A stretch of DNA of 64,000 bases from Streptomyces umbrinus (GTDB lineage: Bacteria; Actinomycetota; Actinomycetes; Streptomycetales; Streptomycetaceae): the NCBI RefSeq assembly GCF_030817415.1, contig NZ_JAUSZI010000002.1, positions 496,001-560,000 of the forward strand, written 5' to 3'. The translations under genes and the position numbers were made by a program. Position 1 is the stretch's first letter. Each line of letters begins with the position of its first letter. Below are positions 35,262 through 43,856 of the stretch, piece by piece. The notes below the pieces were generated by a model, which ran no database searches, was not told the DNA's origin, and was given only the letters and a program-made list of their open reading frames with translations.

Positions 35262-35371
35262 CGGAAGGCGTCCTTCCTGGAGGGTGACGGGGAGGGCAGG
35301 GGCCCGGCGGCCCACTTGGGGCCGTGCGTGGGACGCCGGGCTGCTGCGGAGGTGGGCGACGGGGCCCGAGG

Positions 35372-36685
35372 TCAGCCGGCGGCCTTCTCGATGCGCTTGT
35401 CCGTGGTCTTCCATGCCTCGTTCGGGCTCTTGTTCTGCGCCTCGATCAAGGTCAGGCCCTGCGAGAAGATGTCCTTGATGGTGCCGTCCTTGCGGCCGAG
35501 CACCTGCTCATCCGGGATCTCCTGGGCCGCGGCGCTGAAGATCTTCCCGATGGGCGCGCCGCTGAAGTAGTCGGACTTGGCGTCGACCACTTCGGGCATC
35601 CCCAGCGCGGTCTGCGACGAGGGGAAGTTGCCGATCTCCTTGAAGAGGTAGGCCTGCTGCTCAGGGGCGGTGAGCCAGGCGACGAGCTCCTGCGCCTCCT
35701 TCTTCACAGGGCTCTTCTCCATCACGCCGAGGAACGCTCCGCCCCAGTTGGCGCCCTTCGGCGCTTTGGCGACGTCCCACTTGCCCTTGTTCTTGGGGCC
35801 CGCCTTCTCGCTGATGTGCGCGAGCATCCACGCCGGGCAGACGGTGCTGGCGAAGGTGCTGTTGGCCAGGCCGGGGTCCCAGCCGGGCTGGAACTGACGG
35901 AGCTTGGCGGTCAGATCGGACGTGGCCGCCTCGGAGGCCAGCTTCCACGCGTCCTTCACGACAGGGTTGGTGGCGTAGATGAGCTCGCCGTCCTTGTCGT
36001 AGAACTGCTGGGAGTTGCCGTAGATCATGGCGTTGAACAGCCCGCTGGAGCTGTCCATGAAGGCGACCTTGTCGTCCTTCGACTTCTGCTTGAACTCCTT
36101 GCCCGCGTCGACGTACTTCGACCAGTCGCCCTCCCACAGCTTGGCGACCTCGTCGCGGTCGGTGGGCAGGCCGGCCTGCTCGAAAAGGTCCTTGCGATAG
36201 CAGACCGCCATCGGACCGATGTCGGTCCCCAGGCCGATGACCTTCTTGTCCGCGGTGGTGACCTGGCTCTGCTTCCACGGCAGGAAGTGGTCCGTCCCGG
36301 CCACGCCGGACAGATCGACGAACTTGTCCTTCTGCGTGTCCGACAGTTCCTTGGCCCGACCAATCTCTATGCCCTGGATGTCCTTCAGCCCGCTGCCGGC
36401 GGCCAAGTGGGTCTGCAGGGCGGTGTAGTAGGTCTGCTCGTCACCCGCGACGTCCGCCTTGATGACGACGTTCGGGTGCTCCTTCATGTACTTGTCGAGC
36501 AGGCCGGTCTCCTTGAAGCCCATGACGCCGAACAGCCCCATGGTGATGGTGACCTTGCCGTCCTTCTTCCCCCCACCGGTCCCCCCGCTGTCACTGCTTC
36601 CGCAGCCCACGACCAGGCCGAGAGCCGACACAGCCGATATGGCGGCCACGGCTCGTGTACGCAACTTCCTTCGGGCCTTGCCCAT
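35372..36685 (-). CDS. cebE: cello-oligosaccharide-binding lipoprotein
   Basis: A 437-residue extracellular solute-binding protein. The signal peptide AAISAVSALGLVVGCGSSDS ends in the lipobox LVVGC, so the mature protein is anchored at Cys28. The body is a cluster B sugar-binding fold (VTITMGLFGVMGFKETGLLD near the start and PKGANWGGAFLGVMEKSPVK later). It delivers cellobiose and longer oligomers to CebFG. It is the first gene of the operon. Two CebR-like operators lie 79-114 bases upstream of its ATG. Confidence 0.9.
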   Translation of the reverse strand: MGKARRKLRTRAVAAISAVSALGLVVGCGSSDSGGTGGGKKDGKVTITMGLFGVMGFKETGLLDKYMKEHPNVVIKADVAGDEQTYYTALQTHLAAGSGLKDIQGIEIGRAKELSDTQKDKFVDLSGVAGTDHFLPWKQSQVTTADKKVIGLGTDIGPMAVCYRKDLFEQAGLPTDRDEVAKLWEGDWSKYVDAGKEFKQKSKDDKVAFMDSSSGLFNAMIYGNSQQFYDKDGELIYATNPVVKDAWKLASEAATSDLTAKLRQFQPGWDPGLANSTFASTVCPAWMLAHISEKAGPKNKGKWDVAKAPKGANWGGAFLGVMEKSPVKKEAQELVAWLTAPEQQAYLFKEIGNFPSSQTALGMPEVVDAKSDYFSGAPIGKIFSAAAQEIPDEQVLGRKDGTIKDIFSQGLTLIEAQNKSPNEAWKTTDKRIEKAAG

Positions 36686-36763
36686 TCAGTCCTCCTAGCG
36701 GCGGCGCTGACGCACCGGAGTTCGGGCCCCACGGTCCGCTCCGTAGGTCCCGATTTGTCCCAG

Positions 36764-36777
36764 TGGGTACGTTCCCA
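36764..36777. promoter_or_regulatory. CebR box 1
   Basis: TGGGTACGTTCCCA matches the known CebR operator TGGGAGCGCTCCCA at 11 of 14 positions. It lies between cebR and cebE. Binding by CebR, relieved by cellobiose, would shut the operon. Confidence 0.8.
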
Positions 36778-36785
36778 AATGGCGA

Positions 36786-36799
36786 TGGGAACGTGCCCA
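36786..36799. promoter_or_regulatory. CebR box 2
   Basis: TGGGAACGTGCCCA also matches the consensus at 11 of 14 positions. Its centre is 22 bases from that of box 1, two turns of the helix, so two CebR dimers could bind on the same face. Confidence 0.78.
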
Positions 36800-36970
36800 C
36801 TCAGAGGCCCGAAGCGTGGCCGCCGCAAAAGGGTCCTGTCAAGAAGTTGAAGCAACTTCGTTGCCGGAAGATGTCGCACCCCTACGCCCCGACCCGCCTG
36901 ACGCTGTTGGCGGGTCTGGCACAATGCGCTGGTGGAAGCCGTTCGGGCGCCGCGCAAGCGAGGAGGCGAC

Positions 36971-37987
36971 ATGGGGGGCAGCCAACGCCCGACCATCAAG
37001 ACCGTGGCCGCGCGCGCCGGAGTCGGACGTACCACGGTTTCACGAGTCATCAACGGCTCGGAGCTCGTCAGCGACAAGGCCAAGGCCGCCGTGCTCGCCG
37101 CCATCGCCGAGCTCAACTACGTTCCGAACTCGGTTGCCCGGGGGCTCGTGACGAGCCGGACGAACTCCGTGGCCCTCGTGATTCCCGAGTCGGAGAGCAG
37201 ACTGGGCTCCGAGCCCTACTTCTCGGCGGTCATCCGCGGGGTCAGCACCGCGCTCGCCAAGACCCGCACACAGCTCCAACTGGTCCTCGTACGCGACCAG
37301 GCCGAGCGGGACCAGCTCACCGAGTCGGTGGCGGAGCGGCGGGTCGACGGAGTACTCCTGGTCTCGGTGCACGAGCACGACCCGCTGCCCGGTCTGCTGG
37401 AGGACATGGGCCTGCCCACGGTGCTCGCCGGGCGCCGCTCCCCCGCCGAGTCGCTCAGCCATGTGCACTCCGACAACGCGGGCGGAGCCGCTGCGGCCGT
37501 CAGGCACCTCCTCGCTCGCGGGCGGCGGACCATCACGACGATCAGCGGCCCCCTCGACATGGACGTGGCGCGCAGCCGGCTCCAGGGTTGGCGCGAGGCC
37601 CTCGAGAAGGCGGGCCACGAAGCCACTGAGCACCTCGTGGTCTCGGCCGACTTCACCGAGGAGGGCGGCGAGACCGCGATGCGTTCACTCCTTGAACAAC
37701 TTCCGACGCTCGACGCCGTGTTCGTCGCCTCGGACGTCATGGCAGCAGGGGCGCTGGCGGAGTTGCGCAGGCAGGGGCGCAGTGTCCCCGGCGATGTGGC
37801 GGTGGTCGGATTCGACGACTCCATCATCGCCCGGCACAGCAACCCGCCCCTCACCAGCGTGCGTCAGCCCATCGAGGAGATCGGCAACACGATCGCCCGC
37901 ATCCTCCTGGAAGAGATCAACAATCCCGAAGAGCCGCGTCAGCACGTCGTTCTTCCCACCGAACTCGTCGTGCGCGAATCGTCGTGA
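36971..37987 (+). CDS. cebR: LacI-family repressor of the cellobiose locus
   Basis: A 338-residue LacI/GalR regulator. The helix-turn-helix and hinge are TIKTVAARAGVGRTTVSRVI, then LAAIAELNYVPNSVARGLVT. The sugar-sensing core (SVALVIPESESRLGSEPYFS to AVVGFDDSIIARHSNPPLTS) is complete. The ATG at 36971 has AGGAGG nine bases upstream. It is divergent from cebE, with two operators between. CebR normally represses cebEFG-bglC until cellobiose or cellotriose binds; in plant-pathogenic species it also controls toxin genes, none of which I see here. Confidence 0.9.
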   Translation: MGGSQRPTIKTVAARAGVGRTTVSRVINGSELVSDKAKAAVLAAIAELNYVPNSVARGLVTSRTNSVALVIPESESRLGSEPYFSAVIRGVSTALAKTRTQLQLVLVRDQAERDQLTESVAERRVDGVLLVSVHEHDPLPGLLEDMGLPTVLAGRRSPAESLSHVHSDNAGGAAAAVRHLLARGRRTITTISGPLDMDVARSRLQGWREALEKAGHEATEHLVVSADFTEEGGETAMRSLLEQLPTLDAVFVASDVMAAGALAELRRQGRSVPGDVAVVGFDDSIIARHSNPPLTSVRQPIEEIGNTIARILLEEINNPEEPRQHVVLPTELVVRESS

Positions 37988-38076
37988 CTGTGGGTCAACT
38001 TCCCGGTCCCGTCCATACGTTCGGCGAGCCGCTGCCGATCTCGGTCCCCGGGCGCCGCGCACCCGTACGCTCGGAA

Positions 38077-38227
38077 TCAGCGAGGTTCCCGGCTTGGGTC
38101 GGTTGCCGGCAGGACCAGGCGGAAGGTGCAGCCACGGCCGGGGGTCGTTTCGAGTTCGAGGCGGCCGCCGTGCCCCGCAACGATGGCCGCGGCAATGGCG
38201 AGTCCGACGCCGCTGCCAAACTTGCGG
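38077..38227 (-). pseudogene. histidine kinase ATPase-domain C-terminal fragment
   Basis: Minus-strand codons read FGSGVGLAIAAAIVAGHGGR, then LELETTPGRGCTFRLVLPAT, and stop at 38079-38077. This is the G2 box and the last strands of a HATPase domain. The segment starts directly at the stop codon of the F420-type oxidoreductase gene, so the kinase body has been lost by recombination at that point. Confidence 0.7.
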
Positions 38228-38896
38228 TTATCGCGTTGCGGTGGCCAGTGCCGCGCGGATGGCGTCCTCTCCGACCGGCCAGCCCTTCTCGTTCGAGAAG
38301 GGCCCGTACGGGGTCCCCCACACCGGCGTGCCCGTCGCCTGCCGCCAGCTATCGGCCAGCGGTCCCGCGTCCACCACGCTGTACCCGATGGATTCGATGA
38401 ATTCGGTCACCGCCGCCTTCGCCGGCGCGGAGTCCCCGGCGCTCGGGAGGTAGGAGCGGTCGGCCGCCCCCGCCGGGCGGGCGAGTGACAGCAGGTGCTT
38501 GAAGAAGATGTTGTTGAACGCTTTCACGACCATGGCGTCCGGGAGGTACCGCAGCAGCAGTTCGCTCGAGGTGAGCGACTTACTGTCGAGCTCGGGAATG
38601 TGCCCGTCACGCTCGGGGCCGTAGTTGCACGTGTCGATGACCGTCTTCCCGGCCAGTGACACGGCGGGCAAATCGGGGAATGCCTTGACCGGCACCGTGA
38701 CCACGACGATGTCACCGGCCTCCGCGGCCTCCCTGCTCGTCGCCGCCGACGCCCGCGGCCCCAGTTCCGCGGCCGTGTCCGCGAGCGTTTCGGGACCGCG
38801 CGAGTTGCTGAGCACGACCTGGTGCCCGGCCTCGATGGCGAGCCGCGCGACGGTACTGCCGATGTATCCGCTTCCTATCAATCCCACAGTCGTCAT
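38228..38896 (-). CDS. NADP/F420-type oxidoreductase-like protein
   Basis: A 222-residue protein of the coenzyme-F420-dependent NADP oxidoreductase family. VGLIGSGYIGSTVARLAIEA is the Rossmann motif, LSNSRGPETL the phosphate-binding loop for NADP, and VVTVPVKAFPDL and VIDTCNYG follow. A VVKAFNNIFFKHLLSLARPA block is typical of the subgroup that acts as general NADP-dependent reductases. The C-terminus ends abruptly at a histidine-kinase fragment, but the length is close to normal. It is the last of three co-oriented genes (an epimerase and a related oxidoreductase upstream). Confidence 0.82.
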   Translation of the reverse strand: MTTVGLIGSGYIGSTVARLAIEAGHQVVLSNSRGPETLADTAAELGPRASAATSREAAEAGDIVVVTVPVKAFPDLPAVSLAGKTVIDTCNYGPERDGHIPELDSKSLTSSELLLRYLPDAMVVKAFNNIFFKHLLSLARPAGAADRSYLPSAGDSAPAKAAVTEFIESIGYSVVDAGPLADSWRQATGTPVWGTPYGPFSNEKGWPVGEDAIRAALATATR

Positions 38897-38968
38897 ATTC
38901 TCAGCGTCCCTCCAGAAGATCCGAACCCTTGCCGTTTGCCGGACTCGTTGCGATTCGAGTCCCTGCCG

Positions 38969-39904
38969 TCAACTGGCGGAGAAGTAATGGCCGTTGTCCA
39001 AATCGGCGAGCAGGCCGGGCTGAGCGGGTGCCCAGCCGAGGGTCCGGCGAGTGATGAGGTTGGACGCCGGGTAGCTCTGCGTGACTATGTTCGCGAGGAA
39101 CCCAAAATATCCCGGCACCATCAGTACGTCCGCGGGAATGCTCACGGCGGGCAGGCCCAGACGGCTGCCAATGGCCTCGGCGATCTCGCGGAGCGGAATG
39201 CCCTCGTCCCCGACCGCGTGCCAGTATTTGCCCGCCGGCCCCTTTTCCAGCGCCAAGCGGAACAAGGAGGCGACATCGCGGACGTGCACGGCGTTCCACA
39301 GGTTCGCGCCGTCTCCGGGGTAGCCGACGAAACCCTTCTCCTTCGCGAGCGCGATCAGCGTGGGGAGAAAGCCGGCACGATCGGTCGTGCTGTGCGCGAT
39401 GTTGGCAATCCGCACGACCGAAGACCGCACTCCCCGCTCGGCGAGGCCGACTACGGCGCTTTCCACGACGTTACGAACCCGCAGGGTGCCCTTGTACTCA
39501 TCGCCGCCGGGAAGGGCCGGGTCTTCCTCGGTGGCCGGCCGGCCCAGGTTCCCCGGCGAGCCTATGCTCCCCGCCGTGACCAGCGGCTTTCCGGTTCCCG
39601 ACAGTGCCTCGCCGTACGCGAGCATGATCGGGAGCTCCGCGGCGGCCACGGCGTCGATCCCGCCGGACGGAAGCAGGTCCTGCCTGTGCGCGACGTGGAT
39701 GACGCCGTCGGAATCCGCGGCCGCCTCCTTGAGCCCGTCGAGATCCTCGATGTCGCCGCGACGCACCTTCGCGCCGAGTGCGGACAGCGCCGCCGCGGCC
39801 GTGTCCGACCGGGCCAAGCCGGTGACCTCGTGCCCGGCGGCGACGAGTTCGGGGATGATGTACGAACCGGAATGGCCGGTCCCGCCAGTGACGAAAACGC
39901 GCAC
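38969..39904 (-). CDS. NAD-dependent epimerase/dehydratase-like SDR
   Basis: A 311-residue extended SDR. RVFVTGGTGHSGSYIIPELV carries the TGGTGxxG motif, and LARSDTAAAALSALGAKVRR and DIEDLDGLKEAAADSDGVIH follow. The usual Tyr-x-x-x-Lys is replaced by an EYKG segment in a GGDEYKGTLR block, so classical epimerase chemistry is uncertain. NLWNAVHVRDVASLFRLALE is the conserved C-terminal motif. The start is a GTG (39904) with AAGGAG seven bases upstream. It lies between two F420-type oxidoreductase genes, all co-oriented. Confidence 0.85.
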   Translation of the reverse strand: MRVFVTGGTGHSGSYIIPELVAAGHEVTGLARSDTAAAALSALGAKVRRGDIEDLDGLKEAAADSDGVIHVAHRQDLLPSGGIDAVAAAELPIMLAYGEALSGTGKPLVTAGSIGSPGNLGRPATEEDPALPGGDEYKGTLRVRNVVESAVVGLAERGVRSSVVRIANIAHSTTDRAGFLPTLIALAKEKGFVGYPGDGANLWNAVHVRDVASLFRLALEKGPAGKYWHAVGDEGIPLREIAEAIGSRLGLPAVSIPADVLMVPGYFGFLANIVTQSYPASNLITRRTLGWAPAQPGLLADLDNGHYFSAS

Positions 39905-39956
39905 GCTACTGCTCCTTGTGAATGATGTGGCGCGAGAAGTGGTGGTGCGGGTGCGC

Positions 39957-40589
39957 TCAGCTGAGAACGCTGACGCCGAGGAAGAAGTTGGTGTGCTTGA
40001 CGGAGTGGGCGACAAGGCCTAGCTGCATCAGGCCGACGTTCTCCAGGGCCCGCGCCATTGCCAGCTCCCCGGTGTCCATCGGGCGCAGTCCCAGGCTCTC
40101 GATGAACGCCGACACGCGCGCCTTTGCCCGCGCGTCGTCGCCGGCGATGAACACGTCCAATGGGCGACCTTCGGCCGGGCCGGCCGCCAGAACATGGGAG
40201 AACAGGGTGTTGAACGCCTTGACGACATGTGCGCCGGCGGGGGCGGCCTTGGCGATCTCCTGCGCGCCGGAACTGCCCTCGGGGGTGACGAAGCCCTTGA
40301 AATCGGGGGCGACGGGGTTGGTGATGTCGATGATGACCTTGCCGTGCAGTGCGTCCCCGTACTCGCTGACCACCGCCGCCGCGTTGGCGTACGGCACGGC
40401 GAGGACAACGATGTCCCCGGCCGGGGCGGCGCCGACCGTCCCGACAGTGGCGCCGCCGAGCGCGGCAGCCACTTCCTTGGCCTTGGCCGGGTCGCGGCCG
40501 ATGATCTCGACGGCATTGCCGCCGGCGAGCGCGCGGCCGGCCAGGGCGCCGGCCATGTTCCCCAGGCCGATAACGCTGATGCTGCTCAT
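39957..40589 (-). CDS. NADPH-dependent F420 reductase-like protein
   Basis: A 210-residue oxidoreductase with ISVIGLGNMAGALAGRALAG, the phosphate-binding IIGRDPAKAKEVAAALGG, IVVLAVPYANAAAVVSEYGD and VIIDITNPVAPDFKGF. The AHVVKAFNTLFSHVLAAGPA motif is the same as in the paralogue at 38228. Family members pass hydride between NADPH and F420 or unknown small substrates. The ATG at 40589 starts right at the Rossmann strand. It is the first gene of the three-gene set and is divergent from a LysR gene (287 bases between). Confidence 0.85.
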   Translation of the reverse strand: MSSISVIGLGNMAGALAGRALAGGNAVEIIGRDPAKAKEVAAALGGATVGTVGAAPAGDIVVLAVPYANAAAVVSEYGDALHGKVIIDITNPVAPDFKGFVTPEGSSGAQEIAKAAPAGAHVVKAFNTLFSHVLAAGPAEGRPLDVFIAGDDARAKARVSAFIESLGLRPMDTGELAMARALENVGLMQLGLVAHSVKHTNFFLGVSVLS

Positions 40590-40875
40590 TGGTGCGCCTG
40601 CTTTCTGGAGCTGGATAGGACGCCATGCCCACCCCGTCGTTGTTGACGGTTGTGCCGTCGACGCAGTCGAATAACGGGACGGACGGCGCTCAATTCCTGA
40701 TGTGCTCATTCTGGGCCTGGGCCCTGCTATCAAGTTCCGATGTCGAATTCTTATGCCGAATTCACTTCTCCCCCCGTTAGGTACTTATTCAGGTTGCCAT
40801 TGGCCTGAGTGGAGTGTCCAAGACCTCTTTCAGTCGCGGTGATACCCTCAAGGCATCACCGGACCGGGAGGCGCC

Positions 40876-41787
40876 ATGGATCTGGACCTGCGCAAACTGC
40901 GTTACTTCGTCGCCGTGGCCGACCGGTTGCACTTCGGCCGCGCCGCCGATGAGCTGCATATCGCGCAGCCGGTGCTCAGCCGACAGATCCGCGCGCTCGA
41001 GCAGGATCTCGGCGCCTCGTTGTTCACCAGGGATCGCCACGGCGTAGCGCTGACCGACGCGGGCCGACAACTGCTGGACGACGCCGGTCCGCTGCTCGCC
41101 TCCGCGCACGCGGTCCGCCGCCGGGTGTCCGTGGCCGCCCGCGGCAGCCGGCGGCTGACGGTCGGTTTCCGGGCCGGCATCCCGGTCATCCCGGCGGCGC
41201 AGGCGTTCGAGGCCCGGCACCCGGACGTGGTCGTCGACGTGCAGCGGATCGAATGGGACGACCAGGCCCCGATGCTGCTCGACGGCCGCATCGACGTCGG
41301 CTATGTGCGGCTGCCCATCGACGAGGCCGGCCTGCACGTCACCCCGCTGTACACCGAGCCGCGGGTGGCGGTCCTGCCCGCCGGCCACCGGTTGGCCGGC
41401 AAGGAGGAGGTCACCGAGGCCGACCTGGCCGGCGAACCTCTGGTCTGGCATGCCGACCCGAGCACGCAGCCCACCAGGCGCCCGCACCCAAACGCCGGAT
41501 ACCTGGTGCGCGGGGTGGACGAGACGCTCGAGCATGTCGCGGCCGGCCGGGGCATCTCGTTCCTGGCCCGTTCGGCGACCGTGTTCTACTCACATCCGGA
41601 CGTCATCTATGTGCCCATCCCTGATCTGGCGCCGGACCAGGTGTGCCTCGCTGTGGCGGCTTCGCGCACCTCGCCGTTGGTCGATGACTTCTTGACCGCG
41701 GCGCAGGCGACGGCCCAGATCACGGCAGAATGTGGGAACTATGAAATGTGGCAGCTTGGAGGCGAAGCCGCTGCAAAGCACGGCTGA
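40876..41787 (+). CDS. LysR-family transcriptional regulator
   Basis: A 303-residue LysR-type protein: DLRKLRYFVAVADRLHFGRA, then ADELHIAQPVLSRQIRALEQ, form the winged helix. The effector domain starts near residue 90 (RRLTVGFRAGIPVIPAAQAF). It is transcribed away from the F420-type oxidoreductase/epimerase genes, which it likely controls. The C-terminus has about 20 extra residues that overlap the start of a decayed region. Confidence 0.92.
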   Translation: MDLDLRKLRYFVAVADRLHFGRAADELHIAQPVLSRQIRALEQDLGASLFTRDRHGVALTDAGRQLLDDAGPLLASAHAVRRRVSVAARGSRRLTVGFRAGIPVIPAAQAFEARHPDVVVDVQRIEWDDQAPMLLDGRIDVGYVRLPIDEAGLHVTPLYTEPRVAVLPAGHRLAGKEEVTEADLAGEPLVWHADPSTQPTRRPHPNAGYLVRGVDETLEHVAAGRGISFLARSATVFYSHPDVIYVPIPDLAPDQVCLAVAASRTSPLVDDFLTAAQATAQITAECGNYEMWQLGGEAAAKHG

Positions 41788-41789
41788 GC

Positions 41790-42440
41790 AGTCCGACTGA
41801 CAACAGCAGCGCCGACAGGGCGCACGCGGTCACGGCGATGGCGAAGGCATCGAGCTCGGGGCGGAGGCCATGTTGGCGCACAGTGTGTGACCACAGTGCG
41901 GGGCCGGTGGTGCCGTTGCGGACTGCCAGACGGCGCCCGGCCGCATCGATCTCAGCAGCCAACTCGGCTACGTACTGGTTGACTTACGCTTCCAGCGCGG
42001 CGGCGAGCATCAGACAGGCAGCGGGCACGTCGCGCCGGGTGTCCTCGCGAAGCTCGTACGCCATGGCCTTGCGCACTCCGAAGTCGCCGTTGTAGACGAT
42101 TCCGTCGCCGGGCGGTGTCCGGCCGTCGCGATGCGTCCCGCGGCCGCAAAGTCGGGCTCGCCAGGGAGATCCTGACGGGCCGTCGCGACGGCGGGCAGAA
42201 CCTGGAAGGCGAACCCGGCCACGGCGCCGGTCACCAGCACCCCGCTTCCACCACCCGCCCCAGGCGGCCCGTCAGCCCCGCGAAGGTCAGCACATCCGCG
42301 CACCGGACCGCACCGGCCGCCGCGAGCAGCAGCCAGGCGGGGACGGTGAACAGCAGATACCTGGGCAGAAAGAGATGGAACAGGTCGGACGTGAGGAATG
42401 TCAGAACCGGGCGCTCGCCTCCGACTGCGGCTGCCAGAGG
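41790..42440 (-). pseudogene. remnant of an integral membrane (GT39-like) glycosyltransferase
   Basis: The minus strand, read over changing frames, shows late parts of a polytopic mannosyl/glucosyltransferase-like protein: VLTFLTSDLFHLFLPRYLLF and TVPAWLLLAAAGAV, then a GFAFQVLPAVATARQDLPGE loop and GIVYNGDFGVRKAMAYEL. Several frame changes separate these parts. A final hydrophobic segment (41770-41960, FAIAVTACALSALLLSVGLL) may belong to another lost gene. The cyclophilin duplication starts at its upstream side (42473). Confidence 0.45.
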
Positions 42441-42472
42441 GCCAGCCGGCGTACGTCGGGCGGACGAAGGGG

Positions 42473-43098
42473 CCGGGGCGGTTTCAGGCCAGTACGCGGG
42501 GCCGTGACAGGATCCCCCTATGTCTACCAACGTCTTCTTCGACATCACCATCGACGGCGCCGCCGCGGGCCGGATCGTCTTCACGCTGTACGACGACGTC
42601 GTCCCCAAGACGGCACAGAACTTCCGTGAACTGGCCACCGGCCAGCACGGCTTCGGATACGAGAACTCGGGCTTCCACCGTGTCATCCCCGACTTCATGC
42701 TCCAGGGCGGCGACTTCACCCGCGGCGACGGCACCGGCGGCAAAAGCATCTACGGCCAGAAGTTCGCCGACGAGAACTTCAAACTCAAGCACGACAAGCC
42801 GTTCCTGCTGTCCATGGCAAACTCCGGCCCCGACAGCAACGGCTCCCAGTTCTTCATCACCACAGTCCTCACCCCATGGCTCGACGGCAAACACGTCGTC
42901 TTCGGCGAAGTCATCGAGGGCCAGGACCTGGTGAGGAAGATCGAATCCCTCGGCTCGCGTTCCGGCGCCACCCGCGCAAAAATCGAGATCGCCACCTCAG
43001 GCACCCTGGAGAAGTAGCCCCACCGCCCCGGGCAGCGGAACCGGCTCAACGCAGGCCGTCCGGCTGCACACCCACCCGCCCGCCCAGCCCGGGGCCAC
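42473..43098 (+). repeat. duplicated segment, copy 2 (cyclophilin gene and flanks)
   Basis: Near-identical to 26417-27038; it contains a four-base expansion (an extra CGCC) in the downstream flank. Its left edge lies in a decayed membrane-protein gene and its right edge next to an ATPase fragment. Confidence 0.85.
42520..43017 (+). CDS. cyclophilin-type peptidyl-prolyl cis-trans isomerase, copy 2
   Basis: A 165-residue cyclophilin, the same as the product of 26464-26961 except for Ile instead of Val in [10 protein letters not shown]. All active-site motifs ([36 protein letters not shown]) are intact. Both copies keep the same ribosome-binding region, so both may be expressed. The nucleotide differences cluster in the last third and are nearly all silent, which argues for selection on both or gene conversion. 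Confidence 0.95.
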   Translation: MSTNVFFDITIDGAAAGRIVFTLYDDVVPKTAQNFRELATGQHGFGYENSGFHRVIPDFMLQGGDFTRGDGTGGKSIYGQKFADENFKLKHDKPFLLSMANSGPDSNGSQFFITTVLTPWLDGKHVVFGEVIEGQDLVRKIESLGSRSGATRAKIEIATSGTLEK

Positions 43099-43140
43099 AG
43101 CAGAGCCTGGGGAACCGCTCGGAACGGGGGCGCACCCCCG

Positions 43141-43464
43141 AGCTACCAGGAGGCCCTGATCCCTCGTCAAGGGCGTTCCAGGGAGCGGTCGTTCCCTGAC
43201 GTTCGGGTGCCGGACCGCGACACCTCGTGGCTGCCGGGCGGGCAACGCCTCGCTTTGGACAGGGTGCGCGGTTCTGGTGCTCATGGTGGTGGCGGTCAGG
43301 GGGGCGACGCGCGGACCCCACTGGGAGCCGTGGAAGAACTGGTCTGGAACAGCCTGAACGCTGATGCCACTGAAGTGCATGTCGAGTCGGAACTCAATGA
43401 GGGCTTCTCGGCAACGTGGCGGTTGCGATCTGCGGCGGGGTGCGGGTGCCCGCTCGCGGCCTAG
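43141..43464 (+). pseudogene. GHKL-ATPase gene start fragment
   Basis: A frame from 43207 reads PDRDTSWLPGGQRLALDRVR and then GAVEELVWNSLNADATEVHV. The ELVWNSLNADA block is the N-box of Hsp90/MutL-like ATPases (E...N...D). The frame ends at 43464, only about 30 residues past it, so the ATP lid and the rest are missing. A related but further eroded relic is at 8711-8860. Confidence 0.5.
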
Positions 43465-43856
43465 TTCTGCGGAGCCAGGGTGCGTAGGACGCAGAACTCG
43501 TTGTCCTCAGGATCTGCCATGACCACCCAGTTTCGGTCTGAGCCCTGGACCACATCCGTCTTGGTGGCGCCGAGGCCGAGCAGTCTGGTCACCTCGTCCT
43601 CGGTGCTGCCGTCTATCGGGCTGACGTCGAGATGAAGCCGGTTCGTCACTGTCTTGCCCTCAGGCACCTGGATGAACAGCAGGGTGGGCGGCATCTGGCG
43701 GGCCCGAACATCCTCGACGGTCGGCACCCAGGAGCCGATCTCGACCTTGCCCTCACTCCGGTCGATCACCTTGAAGTCCAGGACCTCGCACCAGAAGGCC
43801 GCGAGCCTCTCCGGACCATGGCAGTCAACGGCCAACTCGGTGAACCTACTTGTCAC
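43461..43856 (-). CDS. VOC-family (glyoxalase-like) protein
   Basis: A 131-residue two-module vicinal-oxygen-chelate protein: FTELAVDCHGPERLAAFWCE, then NRLHLDVSPIDGSTEDEVTR and WVVMADPEDNEFCVL. The DPEDNEFC motif and the HLDV strand provide likely metal ligands. This subgroup resembles glyoxalase-like domain proteins of unknown substrate, common in Streptomyces. The length is normal. It overlaps the stop of the ATPase fragment by four bases on the opposite strand. Confidence 0.85.
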   Translation of the reverse strand: MTSRFTELAVDCHGPERLAAFWCEVLDFKVIDRSEGKVEIGSWVPTVEDVRARQMPPTLLFIQVPEGKTVTNRLHLDVSPIDGSTEDEVTRLLGLGATKTDVVQGSDRNWVVMADPEDNEFCVLRTLAPQN

